Below are positions 51,165-61,014 of a DNA stretch of 64,000 nucleotides, one piece after another. This DNA is from JANJWP01 sp964482035. GTDB taxonomy: Bacteria > Patescibacteriota > Gracilibacteria > BD1-5 > UBA2023. Position numbers and translations under genes: made by a program. Under the pieces are notes generated by a model, which was given only the letters and a program-made list of their open reading frames with translations, was not told the DNA's origin and did no database searches. The stretch spans positions 124,001 to 188,000 of the forward strand of contig CAYZVC010000004.1 of assembly GCA_964482035.1 (NCBI GenBank), in the 5' to 3' direction. Within the stretch, counting starts at the first letter, position 1; every line of letters starts with the position of its first letter.

Positions 51165-51230
51165 AACAATTTTTAAAAAATTCCGTTCGGGGTATATTGG
51201 GAGTATCAAAAACACATAGGAGGACGAAAG

Positions 51231-51593
51231 ATGAAAATAGAAGACTTGCTTCTCGTAAACGGAGTCGATCCGAGCGAGACCTTCCTTCCCGTCGGACCCG
51301 GCGAAGTGGTTATCGGAACGGTTCCCGAATGGCTTCGCCCATGGATGCCTTCCGACTCGCTCGCGAATGAACTTCGGGAACGCTATGCCCGACGCAAGGA
51401 GGAATTCCACAAACAGGGCTCGCAGGCTCCGGCGAACGATATCGAACTCGAATTCGTCCATCTCCTCGCCGATGCCCGAAATGCCGTATTCAAAGCCGGC
51501 CTCCACCGGCACTTAGCGGACAACGGGGTTTTGGACGCTTCGTACTTGGCCGTCCGTGAGGATTGGACCATTACGTACGTTCCTGCCGCATAA
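51231..51593 (+). CDS. hypothetical protein, 120 aa
   Basis: The family is unrecognised. It begins MKIEDLLLVNGVDPSETFLP after a good AGGAGGA site. The sequence is acidic and helical in the second half (ANDIELEFVHLLADARNAVF, KAGLHRHLADNGVLDASYLA) and ends TITYVPAA. There is no membrane segment and no UGA; the stop is TAA with a terminator directly after. Its promoter region adjoins the divergent pncA promoter, so it might be affected by the same operator, but no box is placed in its favour. Confidence 0.66.
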   Translation: MKIEDLLLVNGVDPSETFLPVGPGEVVIGTVPEWLRPWMPSDSLANELRERYARRKEEFHKQGSQAPANDIELEFVHLLADARNAVFKAGLHRHLADNGVLDASYLAVREDWTITYVPAA

Positions 51594-51595
51594 TG

Positions 51596-51627
51596 AAATC
51601 CCCCCGTTTTCACGGGGGGATTTTTTC
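51596..51627. terminator. Bidirectional terminator
   Basis: AAATCCCCCCG-TTTTCA-CGGGGGGATTT followed by TTTC on the forward strand, between the convergent genes ending at 51593 and 51635. Confidence 0.88.
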
Positions 51628-51634
51628 ATCACTC

Positions 51635-54115
51635 TTAATGCAGGATCGCGGAACTGGGAGCCCCTTCCCCTTCGGTATCGAATTCGACCCCTCCGGTCGC
51701 GAGCGCTCCGGCTTCACGGAAGAATCCCGAGAGCTCCGGATCGTAGGCGGCGAAGAAATCGGACAATCGGCAAAGCATCGACGAATACGCGGTACGGCGT
51801 TTCGGATCGGTCGCGCATTCGCGGTACGCTTCCGCGAGAAGCCGGGCGTCATACGAGAGAAGGTCGACGAGGGTTTGTTCTCGCCCTTCCTTCGCGTCTT
51901 CGCCGTACGTGGCGAATCCGATGGCGTTTTCGTCGTGGCACGGAGCCAAAGCCCCGATGACGGTCACGTCAATTTCCTCCTGATGCTTAGTGTCTTCCGA
52001 GAGATTCACGGCGCTCGACAAGAAACGGAAATACCGCTCCCCCGCTTCCGGACCCTTGAGGAAGGTTGCCGCCATGGCGCGGAGCGCGACGAGTTTCGCC
52101 GGGAACGTTTCCGCGGACGGGACTTCTTCCAACATCCCATTGGCGGGGACGTCCTCGACGAGCGAATCGGCATAGGCTTCGTATTCGCGGCGAAGTTCCG
52201 GAGACAAGTCCCCGAAAAGGATTCCCGGATGCGGCGAAAGGACGCACATGCCGGTGAAGAGATCCCCCGCGTACGAGTAATACTCGGCTATCGCTCCGAA
52301 ATTCTCCGGAGCCGAAACGTCGATTTTGTCGTAATACTCCTTCGCGGCGGCCATGCGGTCTTTTTCGCAGGCGTCCAAACAGAGTCTCGGCGCGACGACG
52401 GAGGAATACCGGATATCGAGATAAAGGGCGCCATAATGCTCGACGGCCTCGTCGAAGCGCCCCATCGCGTATTCGAGGTCGGCGAGTTTCTTCAAAGCCT
52501 GCACGTTGCCCAGTCGGTACGCTTCGGCGTAATGGCCGAGCGCCTTGTCCGGGTCTCAGAATCCCGCTTCGCTATCGCCGAGCATCTCTTTCGCGAGCGG
52601 CGCTTCGTAATTCGCCACGATCGAGCGGACGCGCGAAAGCGCGTGTTCGGCCGAAGGACGGGCGATGGGCGCTCAAGCCTTGAAGGCGTCGATGGCGGTG
52701 GGCGAAAGTTCGCGGAACTGCGCGACGATCCTCAAAAGGAGTGCCGAATTTTCCGGATCGTCGAGATTCGAGCGCGAAAGCCATTCGGCGGCAGACGAAT
52801 ATTCGTCTCTCGCAGCGAAACCGAAGGCGATGAGGGAAGCCACTTCCGGGATTACCGGCAATTCCCAAAGCTTGTGCGCCATATTGGCAATCTCCTGCGT
52901 AAGTTCTTCCTCGTGTGCGAGCGCGTCCACGAGAAGAAGGGCGCCCACTCCGTGGTTCGGCATCCTGAACGGCATTTTCCTTCCGAACGCCCAGGCCTTC
53001 AATCGGGGGTAGTACGCGCTTCCGTACGCGGAAGAGAGTTCGGCGAGACACCGGTTACGGAAATCGATGACCGAGGGCGGAAATTCGGCATAGAACTTTT
53101 CCTGCGTTTTGAGCGATTCGACGATTTTCCCGAAAGAATACACCGGGAGCGGCGCGTCGAGCAAAGTGAACAGCATGCGGAGTTCCTCGAACAGATCGAG
53201 GAAACGGTGGTCGAGGAAGTGTTCGGAAACTTGTGAGAAACGGCGGTACAGCGTGTCCGCGACCGTCGTACGGTCGTCGGTGACGATCGATTCGCCGCCC
53301 GTAACGAAACCGTAGTGCGCTTCGGCGACGGACGAAGGGGCCGAGCATGCGTACTCGGCAAGAAAACGGCTCGCTCCGCCTTCGACTTCTTTGGAACCGC
53401 TCGCGATATCCGAAAGCGCGCGGACGTACGAACGTACGGCGACGGGGTCGAGCAGGGTCAATCCGCGGTATTCGAGGCCGCGGAGCCGGATTTCCCAAGC
53501 CTCTTTGGAGTCCTCGTCCAGGTGTTTCAGTTCGGCTTCGTCTGATTCGCGGCTGCCCTTCAGAAAACGAGCGGTTTCCCTATCGGAAAGGTACGGAACG
53601 CGGTTCGGATCGCGGACGATCGCTCCGGCGAGAACCGATTCGACGAAAGATCCTCCTTGAGCGTAATCCACCGCGGAAGTCAGGGCGAACGGATTGAAAT
53701 CCTCCCCCAAATATTGGGCGATGCGCGAGTATTTGAAAGCGTCGGTCGTACGCCCGGTCTTCAACGCCAACTCGACGATCCTTCCGAGGGAATCTTCGTC
53801 GCGGAATTTTTCCCAATTGGCAAGGTAGAGCGAATACGCGAGTTCCTTGTCGGTCCCTTCGACGTCCGAAGCGACGTTTCGGATAGTGGATTCGGGCGTT
53901 CCGTACAGCCCTTCGGCTTCCTGGTTAGCGAGGATGGAGACGATGTCTTCGGCCGTTCTGGTACGGAGCACCGCTACGAGATCGGTAAAAGACGCCGCTT
54001 TCGGAACTTCGAGACCGTTCTCAGGAACGGACGGCAAAATCCGCCCGGGGGCGACCTTGTCGCCCCCGGAACGGAAATCTTCAAACTCGATGTCGGTACC
54101 GCATTTGAGAGCCAT
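51635..54115 (-). CDS. large helical repeat (TPR/Sel1-like) protein (2 UGA codons)
   Basis: An 826-residue protein that crosses UGAs at 52673-52675 and 52556-52558. Much of it appears to be helix-turn-helix repeats; the clearest TPR/Sel1-type unit comes right after the second UGA: GDPDKALGHYAEAYRLGNVQ, then ALKKLADLEYAMGRFDEAVEH. Other units lie at residues 130-180 and 390-460. There is no signal peptide or enzymatic motif; a scaffold role is likely. The ATG is at 54113-54115 and the stop TAA. It lies 51 bp after the AAA ATPase gene on the same strand, so the two are probably co-transcribed and may form one complex. Confidence 0.75.
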
Positions 54116-54166
54116 ATGGCGGGAATGAGGTGCTACGGTTTCGATATTATCGGACTGTCGTCCGAT

Positions 54167-56521
54167 TTAAAAACCCATTTTCTGTTTGCCGTTGCGGTCG
54201 AGAAGTTTTTCATACCACGCGGTGATAGTCTTCTGGCGCATCTGGATATCGTCGACGGAAACGAGGATGGAACCGAATATCGCATTCAGGGATTCCATGG
54301 TCGGACGGTATTCGGGGTTGAACTTCTTTTCGAATTCGTAGTCGTGGCGGATGGCCTCAATGAACGAACCGACGTGCGAAGTGGTGAAATCCTTCATCCG
54401 CGGGACGAATTCATCCGCTACCGCCTGGGCGTCGAGTCCGGAATCGGCGAAGACCTTCTCAAGTCCGTTGCGTTTGACGTGGTTGGCGAACGCTTCGCGG
54501 ACGATCTTTTCCGGCAAAGGGAGATTGAACGGCACGATACGGTCGAAGCGGTTCGGACGGATGAGGCGGTCGGAAAGCCGTTCCGGATAGTTGGACGAGG
54601 TGATGACGGTAACCGGCATCGATCCAACGCCTTCGAGGAAGTTGGTCATCGCCTGCGTGACGATGTCGGATTTTCCGCCCTCTTCGTTAATGAGCGTGTC
54701 GATATCCTCGATAATGATGACGATCGGGAGTTTGGTGTTCTCGTGGATATCCGAGAGGCGCTTCTTGAAATCCGAAGCGTTCTTCGTCAGAAGGTCGACG
54801 AAATCCATGAGCCCGATGTTGACGGTATTGGCATTGAGATGGAGAGTCTGTCCGCCGAATTCGAATTCCTTTTTCGAAAGGAGGTTCAGAAGGAATTGCG
54901 ATTTTCCGGTTCCGTAGAGGCCGACCAGCGCGGTGTGGTGGGCGCGTCCGGGTTTGCCATGCTCTTCGTAGTATTCGCGGGAAAGCGGCCAGATGACGTT
55001 GCGGACGAGTTCGCGGTACTGTTCTTCGAACACCGTGATGTCGAAGGTCGTAACGTTCTCGGTGGAAAGGCGGTTGTACGCGCGGTAAATGAGCGTCCAG
55101 AGCTGCTTCGGGTCGATGAAGTCGCCCTGCGAGATGAAGCGCGAAGTCTGTGCGAGAAGGTAGAGGAACTGATCCTGCGGCACGTCCGTGGAAATGCGGA
55201 CGCGGGTCTCCCCGCCCTTTTCGTTAGGCTTGAGGAGAAGGAGGTTGGTGTTTTCGAAGTCCTTCGCGTCGGTGAAGTACCCCACGTAGGTCTGGCGTCC
55301 GGAAACGGTCTTGACCGGGTGGCGGAAGTCTTTCTGACGGGCGGAAACCGTGAGGAGTTCCGGAATGGCGCCGCGGAGAGTCGCCGCGAGCTCCTTGAGT
55401 TTTGCGAAATCGAAATCGTTCGGTACGACCCATTCGAAAACGTGGTGCGCCACGTCGACGAGCTCGGGCTTTCCGTTGGCGTTCTGCGAAGGCTTTCCGT
55501 CCGGTCCGGTCTTAGCGAGACGGAAATTGCAGAGATTGTAGAAATCGGGGTATTTCAATCCGAGATCGAACTTCTCGTCCATCTGACGGATGGCGTTGAA
55601 GAAGTACGTTCCGAAAACGTAGCGGGTCTTCGGTTCGCCGTAGAGCTTGATGCCGAGGTGGGTCGAAATGTCGTAGAGGAACCAGTTCGGGTTGATGAAC
55701 CCGTTGGCTTCCACTTCGCGCAGTTCGAGGTCGAGCACCTTGGCCACCTGCGCGTTCACCGGCTTCTCCACCGGAGCGAGGAGGTTGGACGCGAGGTTCT
55801 GTTGCCCGTCGTTATCGGTAAGCCCAACCGAACGCTTGAGTTTGGCGACGTTGATCTGGAGTTCCGGGTGGTCTTCGGCGAACTGGATGATGAGTTCCGC
55901 GTCCATCCCGAATTCGTCCATGAGGGAATCGAGACTGTCCCAACTGGTCTGGTTCGTAAAGAACGCTTCGTGGAAGCGGAGCGCGGCATCGGACATCCCA
56001 ACGGCTTCGCTCAATCCGCCGATCATGTCCTCCGGGTGGATGGAGAGGGCCGAATAGATGGTTCTGAGACGCTTCTTTACGTACGAATCGCGGGATTCCC
56101 CGGAAGCCACGCGGGAAGCGCGTTCTTCTTCCGGAAGGGCGTCGTACCGCTTACCGATCTCGTTTTTCAAGACGAAAGTCGCGAGCTTCTTGCGGGAAAG
56201 AGGACGCATGGCGAGAAGTTGCGGCACCTCCACGAGTTCCGCTTCTTCGGGAGTCAGGCTCATGAGCGCGTTGTATCGGCGGAGGGTCTCGTAAAACGCC
56301 AGATAGAAAGCGGTCTGCACCTCCTCCTCTTCTTTTCCGACGGTCTTCAACGCGGAGCGTATGGCGTCTCCACGTTTTTTCGCGTCGATTTGGGAATCTT
56401 TGGCAAGCACGGAAAGCTCTCCCAATATCCCGGATCCGAACTGGAGCCTCCGAGAAGACACCGAGACTTTCGGCGTGTTTTTCGTCGCCTTTCTTCCTGC
56501 CTCGGAAGCGGCATGTTTCAA
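54167..56521 (-). CDS. AAA-family ATPase, 784 aa
   Basis: A large AAA ATPase with a long N-terminal region (about 490 residues, helical, unrecognised) and one ATPase module: Walker A TALVGLYGTGKSQFLLNLL, Walker B IVIIIEDIDTLINEEGG, and the sensor/arginine region VTVITSSNYPERLSDRLIRP followed by NRFDRIVPFNLP, which is typical of classical AAA proteins. The substrate is unknown. The start is uncertain: the frame opens at TTG 56521 with no ribosome-binding site. An ATG at 56541-56543 (MNAPD) lies just upstream in a different frame; one T fewer in the run of five at 56520-56524 would join them through a UGA Gly. The stop is TAA. The TPR-like protein gene follows. Confidence 0.85.
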   Translation of the reverse strand: MKHAASEAGRKATKNTPKVSVSSRRLQFGSGILGELSVLAKDSQIDAKKRGDAIRSALKTVGKEEEEVQTAFYLAFYETLRRYNALMSLTPEEAELVEVPQLLAMRPLSRKKLATFVLKNEIGKRYDALPEEERASRVASGESRDSYVKKRLRTIYSALSIHPEDMIGGLSEAVGMSDAALRFHEAFFTNQTSWDSLDSLMDEFGMDAELIIQFAEDHPELQINVAKLKRSVGLTDNDGQQNLASNLLAPVEKPVNAQVAKVLDLELREVEANGFINPNWFLYDISTHLGIKLYGEPKTRYVFGTYFFNAIRQMDEKFDLGLKYPDFYNLCNFRLAKTGPDGKPSQNANGKPELVDVAHHVFEWVVPNDFDFAKLKELAATLRGAIPELLTVSARQKDFRHPVKTVSGRQTYVGYFTDAKDFENTNLLLLKPNEKGGETRVRISTDVPQDQFLYLLAQTSRFISQGDFIDPKQLWTLIYRAYNRLSTENVTTFDITVFEEQYRELVRNVIWPLSREYYEEHGKPGRAHHTALVGLYGTGKSQFLLNLLSKKEFEFGGQTLHLNANTVNIGLMDFVDLLTKNASDFKKRLSDIHENTKLPIVIIIEDIDTLINEEGGKSDIVTQAMTNFLEGVGSMPVTVITSSNYPERLSDRLIRPNRFDRIVPFNLPLPEKIVREAFANHVKRNGLEKVFADSGLDAQAVADEFVPRMKDFTTSHVGSFIEAIRHDYEFEKKFNPEYRPTMESLNAIFGSILVSVDDIQMRQKTITAWYEKLLDRNGKQKMGF

Positions 56522-56636
56522 AAGTCAGTCTGGTGCGTTCATTCGCGAATGTTATCGGTTCAACCTTGCGTTTATAACGCCACTCTTGACTAAGTCAAAC
56601 GAATATGCGGAAAGATTGGTTTTCGCATCGTTTCCA

Positions 56637-56669
56637 AAAAAAATAAAGTCCCGGGGGAACCGGGACTTT
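56637..56669 (-). terminator. Rho-independent terminator after the DsbA-like gene
   Basis: AAAGTCCCGG-TTCC-CCCGGGACTTT followed by A/T-rich sequence ending in a T run on the reverse strand, 15 bp beyond the TAG. Confidence 0.85.
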
Positions 56670-56683
56670 GAATGAAAACCGAA

Positions 56684-57334
56684 CTATTTCGCCGCAGCGA
56701 CCGAAGCGTCCAGAATCGAGAAGAATTCTTCCACGCTTTTGAAGTCCATGATCTTGTCGTTCACGTAGATCGACGGGGTGTGGTCGAGCCCGAGGCGGTC
56801 TCCGTCTTTCTTGTCTTTTTCCATGCGATTCACGTACCATCCTTCCTTCAGGCAGGTCTCGAACGTCGGCATGTCGGTGACTCCGGCGAATTTCGCCACT
56901 TCGAGGCGTTCCGCATCGGAAACGTCCATGTTCGCTTTGGCTTCCTCGAGCGTGTACATCTTTTCGGAGAACTCGGTGAACTTGCCCTGCGAAAGCGCGC
57001 AGAACGACGCAACGGCGTCGCCTTCGGCGTTCTGGTGCTGCGGGAGCGGATAGCTCTTGTGGACGAGCTTGACCTTGCCGGTATCGACGTATTCCTTCAC
57101 GAGTTTCCCTTCGATGAGCGAATGGAAGCGCTGGCAAGCCGGGCACTGATAGTCGGAAAATATTTTCACTTCGACCTTCGAAGCCGCGTTGCCGAGAACC
57201 GGGGATTCGATTTCTTTCGAAACGGTGGAAGTCCTCGCCGGCTGGAGGGTGGAAGTACCGGAGGGTCCGGCGGAGCAGGAAGCGAGTACGAACGCGGAAA
57301 CGATCGCCAATGCGGCGGTGGTGGTTTTTTTCAT
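56684..57334 (-). CDS. DsbA-like thioredoxin-fold lipoprotein
   Basis: A 216-residue exported thiol-disulfide oxidoreductase of the DsbA/BdbD type. It has a signal with lipobox (AIVSAFVLASCSAG; LASC), then a thioredoxin-fold domain with active site KIFSDYQCPACQRFHSLIEG (CPAC) and the cis-Pro segment near DHTPSIYVNDKIM. An inserted helical domain carries CALSQGKFTEFSEKM and FETCLKEGW. It probably makes disulfide bonds in surface proteins, which fits the Cys-rich prepilins at 9-14 kb. The start is ATG 57332-57334. The stop is TAG. No UGA is present. Confidence 0.9.
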   Translation of the reverse strand: MKKTTTAALAIVSAFVLASCSAGPSGTSTLQPARTSTVSKEIESPVLGNAASKVEVKIFSDYQCPACQRFHSLIEGKLVKEYVDTGKVKLVHKSYPLPQHQNAEGDAVASFCALSQGKFTEFSEKMYTLEEAKANMDVSDAERLEVAKFAGVTDMPTFETCLKEGWYVNRMEKDKKDGDRLGLDHTPSIYVNDKIMDFKSVEEFFSILDASVAAAK

Positions 57335-57483
57335 AGGGAAAAGAAAGTGCCTCCCGATGATAGGGATAAAAACGATTGCGTAAAGCCCGGGTTGATAAGC
57401 TGGCGATTTGCGCTACTATTGCCGGTCGCGGAACTTTTTCCGAAGACCGCCGGAAGCCGGCGAATACCACCAATTCCAAAAAC

Positions 57484-58068
57484 ATGTCCTTCGAACTCAA
57501 GCCCCTTCCCTACGGCTATGGCGACCTCGCTCCGTGGATTTCCGAAGAAACGCTCCAGCTCCACCACGGCAAGCACCACAAGACCTACGTCGACAACCTG
57601 AACGGCCTCGCCGCGGGAACCGAACTCGAATCGAAATCCCTTGAGGAAATCGTAAAAACCGCGGCTCCGGGCCCGGTTTTCAATAACGCGGCGCAAATCT
57701 GGAACCACACGTTTTACTTCGAATCCCTGTCCCCGAACGCCGGAGGCGAGCCCACGGGCGAACTCGCGGTGCGAATCGCTGCGGATTTCGGCTCTTTCGC
57801 CGAATTCAAAGCGAAGTTTTCGGAAGTCGCGATCAAAACCTTCGGCTCCGGCTGGGGTTGGCTCGTAAAAAAGCCCGACGGCACTCTCGCGCTCGTGTCG
57901 ACCTCGAACGCCGGCACTCCGCTTACCGGCGACGACGTTCCGCTCCTCACCTGCGACGTCTGGGAACACGCCTACTACGTCGACTACCGCAACCGCCGCG
58001 CGGAATACGTGGAAAAGTTCTGGAACCTCGTGGACTGGAACGAAATTTCCAAGCGGTACTCCGCATAA
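57484..58068 (+). CDS. superoxide dismutase (Fe/Mn family)
   Basis: This 194-residue protein fits the Fe/Mn SOD family: FELKPLPYGYGDLAPWISEE, metal ligands in LQLHHGKHHKTYVDNLN (His), IWNHTFYFESLSPN (His) and DVWEHAYYVDYRNRRAEYVE (Asp, His), plus GSGWGWLVK. Fe versus Mn use cannot be read from these motifs with certainty. It starts at ATG 57484 and ends in TAA with a terminator after. There is no signal peptide, so it is cytoplasmic. No UGA. The upstream DsbA-like gene is divergent. Confidence 0.96.
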   Translation: MSFELKPLPYGYGDLAPWISEETLQLHHGKHHKTYVDNLNGLAAGTELESKSLEEIVKTAAPGPVFNNAAQIWNHTFYFESLSPNAGGEPTGELAVRIAADFGSFAEFKAKFSEVAIKTFGSGWGWLVKKPDGTLALVSTSNAGTPLTGDDVPLLTCDVWEHAYYVDYRNRRAEYVEKFWNLVDWNEISKRYSA

Positions 58069-58093
58069 CGCGGAATGCCCGAGGGAAAACTTT

Positions 58094-58130
58094 AAAAAAA
58101 CGCCCGCCTGATCAGGCGGGCGTTTTTTCA
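58094..58130. terminator. Bidirectional terminator
   Basis: AAACGCCCGCCTGA-TCAGGCGGGCGTTT with A and T runs on either side, between the convergent SOD and 58144 genes. Confidence 0.9.
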
Positions 58131-58143
58131 TTCTTCGAACGGA

Positions 58144-58602
58144 CTATTTTTCATTCGGCGCTTTCGGTCCGAGCGCGTCGAGGGACGAATCGAGCTTTTG
58201 CAACGCGGCGACGAATTCCCCTTTTTGGGATTCGGTCAGTTCGGCCTGGTCGAATTTTCGCGATACGATGCGGATGAATTCGGAGGCTACGTACCGTACG
58301 GCATTGTCGAACTCTTTCCGAAGATCCGGACGGACGGCGAGCGACGGCGAAATTTCCGCGAGCGTCGAGAGTCGGTCGGCGATGAAGAGTACCTTCTCGA
58401 AATTTTCTCCGGCGATATCCGCCCCTTCGAGTTGAGAGATTCCGGTAGCGACGTTCGAAAATTCGCCCTTGATGGCGTCGACCGCGTCGGCGAGACGTAC
58501 TTCCTCTTCGGACGCGCGAAGGTCCTCCTGCAGGGCGTTTTCCGCCATTTTCGACAAGGATTCCGTCGGTGCGGATCTGCCCGCGTTCGTATCGATGGAC
58601 AT
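58144..58602 (-). CDS. hypothetical helical protein, 152 aa
   Basis: The family is unknown. The product is acidic and all-helical (ENALQEDLRASEEEVRLADA, VDAIKGEFSNVATGISQLEG, FEKVLFIADRLSTLAEISPS). There is no signal or Cys. The ATG (58600-58602) overlaps the TAA of the preceding gene (58602-58604), a sign of translational coupling. The stop is TAG. It resembles, in size and composition only, the small helical proteins at 2541, 3537 and 59232, which could all be lineage-specific. Confidence 0.64.
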   Translation of the reverse strand: MSIDTNAGRSAPTESLSKMAENALQEDLRASEEEVRLADAVDAIKGEFSNVATGISQLEGADIAGENFEKVLFIADRLSTLAEISPSLAVRPDLRKEFDNAVRYVASEFIRIVSRKFDQAELTESQKGEFVAALQKLDSSLDALGPKAPNEK

Positions 58603-58754
58603 TATTCGGTGACGTTACGGGCGTATTCCTTTAAAAATTTCGCGTCCTCGGCGATGGATTCGAGGGCTTCGCGAATGTCTTGTAAGAGCGACGTCGCCTG
58701 TCGGAGGCGTTCTTCGATCATAGGGACTTTGGAGTTACCTCCCCATTTTGCCAT
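58602..58754 (-). CDS. small helical protein, 50 aa
   Basis: The product MAKWGGNSKVPMIEERLRQA, then TSLLQDIREALESIAEDAKF, is a single amphipathic helix pair with coiled-coil character. The frame is open to 58784, but the ATG at 58752-58754 is preferred. The TAA stop overlaps the next gene's ATG by one base. The function is unknown; it probably acts with the 58144 product. Confidence 0.52.
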   Translation of the reverse strand: MAKWGGNSKVPMIEERLRQATSLLQDIREALESIAEDAKFLKEYARNVTE

Positions 58755-58802
58755 ATCGTCCGCCCGCTGGCAAAAAACCGCCACGGTTCCGTGCCGAACG
58801 AA

Positions 58803-58831
58803 AGAAAAACCCCTCTTGCGAGGGGTTTTTC
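58803..58831 (-). terminator. Rho-independent terminator after the cold-shock gene
   Basis: AAACCCCTC-TTGC-GAGGGGTTT flanked by A and T runs, 17 bp after the TAG of the csp gene. Confidence 0.9.
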
Positions 58832-58847
58832 AAAGCTGAAGAGCTGA

Positions 58848-59051
58848 CTAAACGGAAACGTTGATAGCCTGCGGTCCCTTCTTGCCCTGTTCGATGTCGA
58901 ACGTGATGGCCTGACCTTCTTCGAGAGCTTCGAAAGCCGAAGCACCACCGAGAACACCAGTGAAGTGGAAGAATACGTCGGAAGATCCATCTTCCGGGCG
59001 AGCGAAGCCGAAGCCAGATTCCTTCTTGAGCTTCTTGACGGTTCCCTGCAT
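58848..59051 (-). CDS. cold-shock protein (CspA family)
   Basis: A 67-residue single cold-shock domain with RNP1 SGFGFARPE and RNP2-like DVFFHFTGV, binding single-stranded RNA or DNA. The length is standard for CspA. The start ATG 59049-59051 follows a TTTTCTCCTC-free, A-rich leader; a long leader of more than 60 bp to a TACAAT-like -10 box is possible, as in other csp genes. The stop is TAG; no UGA. Confidence 0.96.
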   Translation of the reverse strand: MQGTVKKLKKESGFGFARPEDGSSDVFFHFTGVLGGASAFEALEEGQAITFDIEQGKKGPQAINVSV

Positions 59052-59231
59052 GAGGAGAAAAAAAAGAAAAGTAATTCCGTATATGCTTCGCCCCCTTCAT
59101 CGCTTTGGGTAGGTTCCGACCTATACGGGAGTCATTGTACCACGATTTCGGAAAAGCAAAAGTTTTTTAATAAAAGCGTTCGGTATTTTGCGCTGGGCCT
59201 GGAAATAGGGCATACTGAACTGACTGGAACC

Positions 59232-59510
59232 ATGGACAAAACGCAATACCTCATATCCGTTTTCGAACGGCTCGCATCGGAATCGCGAAAAATGGCCGAG
59301 TACGCGGCGTATTTGAAAAACGGTCGCGCCTCGAAAAAAGAAATCGACGACATCTTCGCGACGGTCGCGAAAGTAATGGATTCGACTTCCACTCGGTTGT
59401 CAGAGAAAAAAGCGGCCATCATCGCCGCAGCGCTTTCCGATTTGCGAAAGAGGGAAGCGGACGAGAAGAAAACGCAAAGCGCCGAAAACATACTGGAATC
59501 GTTTTATTAA
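59232..59510 (+). CDS. hypothetical helical protein, 92 aa
   Basis: The function is unknown. It starts MDKTQYLISVFERLASESRK, and the whole sequence looks helical with heptad-like spacing (IDDIFATVAKVMDSTSTRLS, AAIIAAALSDLRKREADEKK). There is no signal peptide or UGA. The ATG at 59232 is used; the frame is open upstream to 58965, but the upstream part overlaps the csp leader. The stop is TAA. It is seven bases before the next gene on the same strand, so the two are an operon. Confidence 0.6.
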   Translation: MDKTQYLISVFERLASESRKMAEYAAYLKNGRASKKEIDDIFATVAKVMDSTSTRLSEKKAAIIAAALSDLRKREADEKKTQSAENILESFY

Positions 59511-59517
59511 AACTCCG

Positions 59518-60966
59518 ATGATCGAATTCGACAACAATCCTCAAGAGCTATCCGCCGACTCGGTTCCGAAGAGTACCGAAACGTCTACGAACGCCGTGCT
59601 CGACAAGCCCGATCTCGCGAAAGACGTCGCCTTGCGCCTCGATTCCGAACTTCCCGATTTGTCGAAATGGGAAAAACCCAAAGAACCCGGACTCAAAGGG
59701 GAACTGTCGAAAGAACGGGTTTCGCAGTTCAACGAATACGTAAACGGGCATAAGGCGGAGAGCGGCATGGCGAACCAGCCAGGCATGCGGCTCGCGCTGA
59801 TCCATTCCATCGCCAACGATCCGGCGATCAAGCAGGAATTCCCCGAACTCTGCGGAATTATCGACAAGGTTTGATGCCTGAACAACGATCCCGCTTTGAC
59901 GAGGGAGAAGTTCAGCGCGGCGATGAACGAAGTGAAAACCGCCTTGGACGCGGCCGGATTCTACATGAATTCGGATGCGGTAATGACCGGCGAATTCCTC
60001 ATTCCGGTAGAATGACGGATAATGCCTACCAAAGATAAGCTTACCGCGCTTTTCGGGGACGACATTCCCGAACTCCAGCCGGCCACGATCGTGAACGACC
60101 CTTCGCTCAACAAACAGGGGTACCAAATCGCCGGATACGGGCTTTTGAACAAAGGCAATATCGAGCTGAACATGCAAAACTATGCGGAAGCCGGTCGGTT
60201 CGACGAGAAGATGTCAGCGACGTTCGATATGGAAAACATCAACCTCGCCACGGTAAACCACGAAGAATCCCACAGACTCCTAAAAGAAAAATACAATTTC
60301 CCCTCAAGAACGCCGATTCCTCCGGATCAGGGTCAGTATTGGAAACCCGAGGGCACGGATTTCACTCCCACCAATACGGTACAAATCGATGAATTCCTCG
60401 CACACAGCATCGGACAATCAACCGATAGGTACGAGATTATCACGAACATCGGAAATGCTCTTTCCGAATTCAAACAAGATCCCAAAACGGGAAAAACGCA
60501 GTTTGAAATAGGGGATAAAAACGGGGATTACGCCCTTCTCCAGAGTTTCGTAATGGAAGAAGTCGTAAAAATCTTCGAAGAAAGGTGAGTCACGGATTTT
60601 AAATCGAAAGCCGAGTCGAAGGCTTCGGACTTCAATCTTGAAATCGCGACGTACAACGCCGAATATTCCCACTTGGAGAAGGAACTCGAAGATATGAAGG
60701 CGTCATGAGCGAGCCCGGAGAAAATAGCCTACCAGGAAAGCGTCCTCCAGAAATTACAAGTCGGCGCTGACGCGCAATGAAGAGTGAAGATTCTCGATTC
60801 CGGTTGGAACGGGTTGACCAAGGACATCACTTCTTCGCTCACCGACGCGGACTACCAGCGCATTTCCGACAAATGCATGGCGCAGGCGAAAAAATACCTC
60901 TCGCAGATCGAATCTACCTACGGAAAGAAACAAGCTCCGGCGCAATCCCCTACCGCCACCGTCTAA
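59518..60966 (+). CDS. hypothetical protein with HExxH motif, 482 aa (5 UGA codons)
   Basis: The frame runs through UGAs at 59872, 60013, 60586, 60706 and 60778; under the standard code it would be five short pieces. The N-terminal 165 residues look helical and charged. Residues about 165-360 include ENINLATVNHEESHRLLKEK, in which HEESH fits the HExxH zinc-protease motif, and DEFLAHSIGQSTDRYE further on could give a third ligand, but no known peptidase family is recognised. The C-terminal 110 residues are helical (ASDFNLEIATYNAEYSHLEK, KYLSQIESTYGKKQ). It has no signal peptide. The stop is TAA with a terminator after. It is co-transcribed with the 59232 gene. Confidence 0.72.
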
Positions 60967-60973
60967 CCGCACG

Positions 60974-61004
60974 AAAAATCCCCCGGAATTCCGGGGGGAT
61001 TTTC
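60974..61004. terminator. Bidirectional terminator
   Basis: AAAATCCCCCCGGAA-TTCCGGGGGGATTTT, a nearly perfect hairpin between the convergent 59518 gene and RNase J gene. Confidence 0.9.
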
Positions 61005-61014
61005 ATATCTCGAA

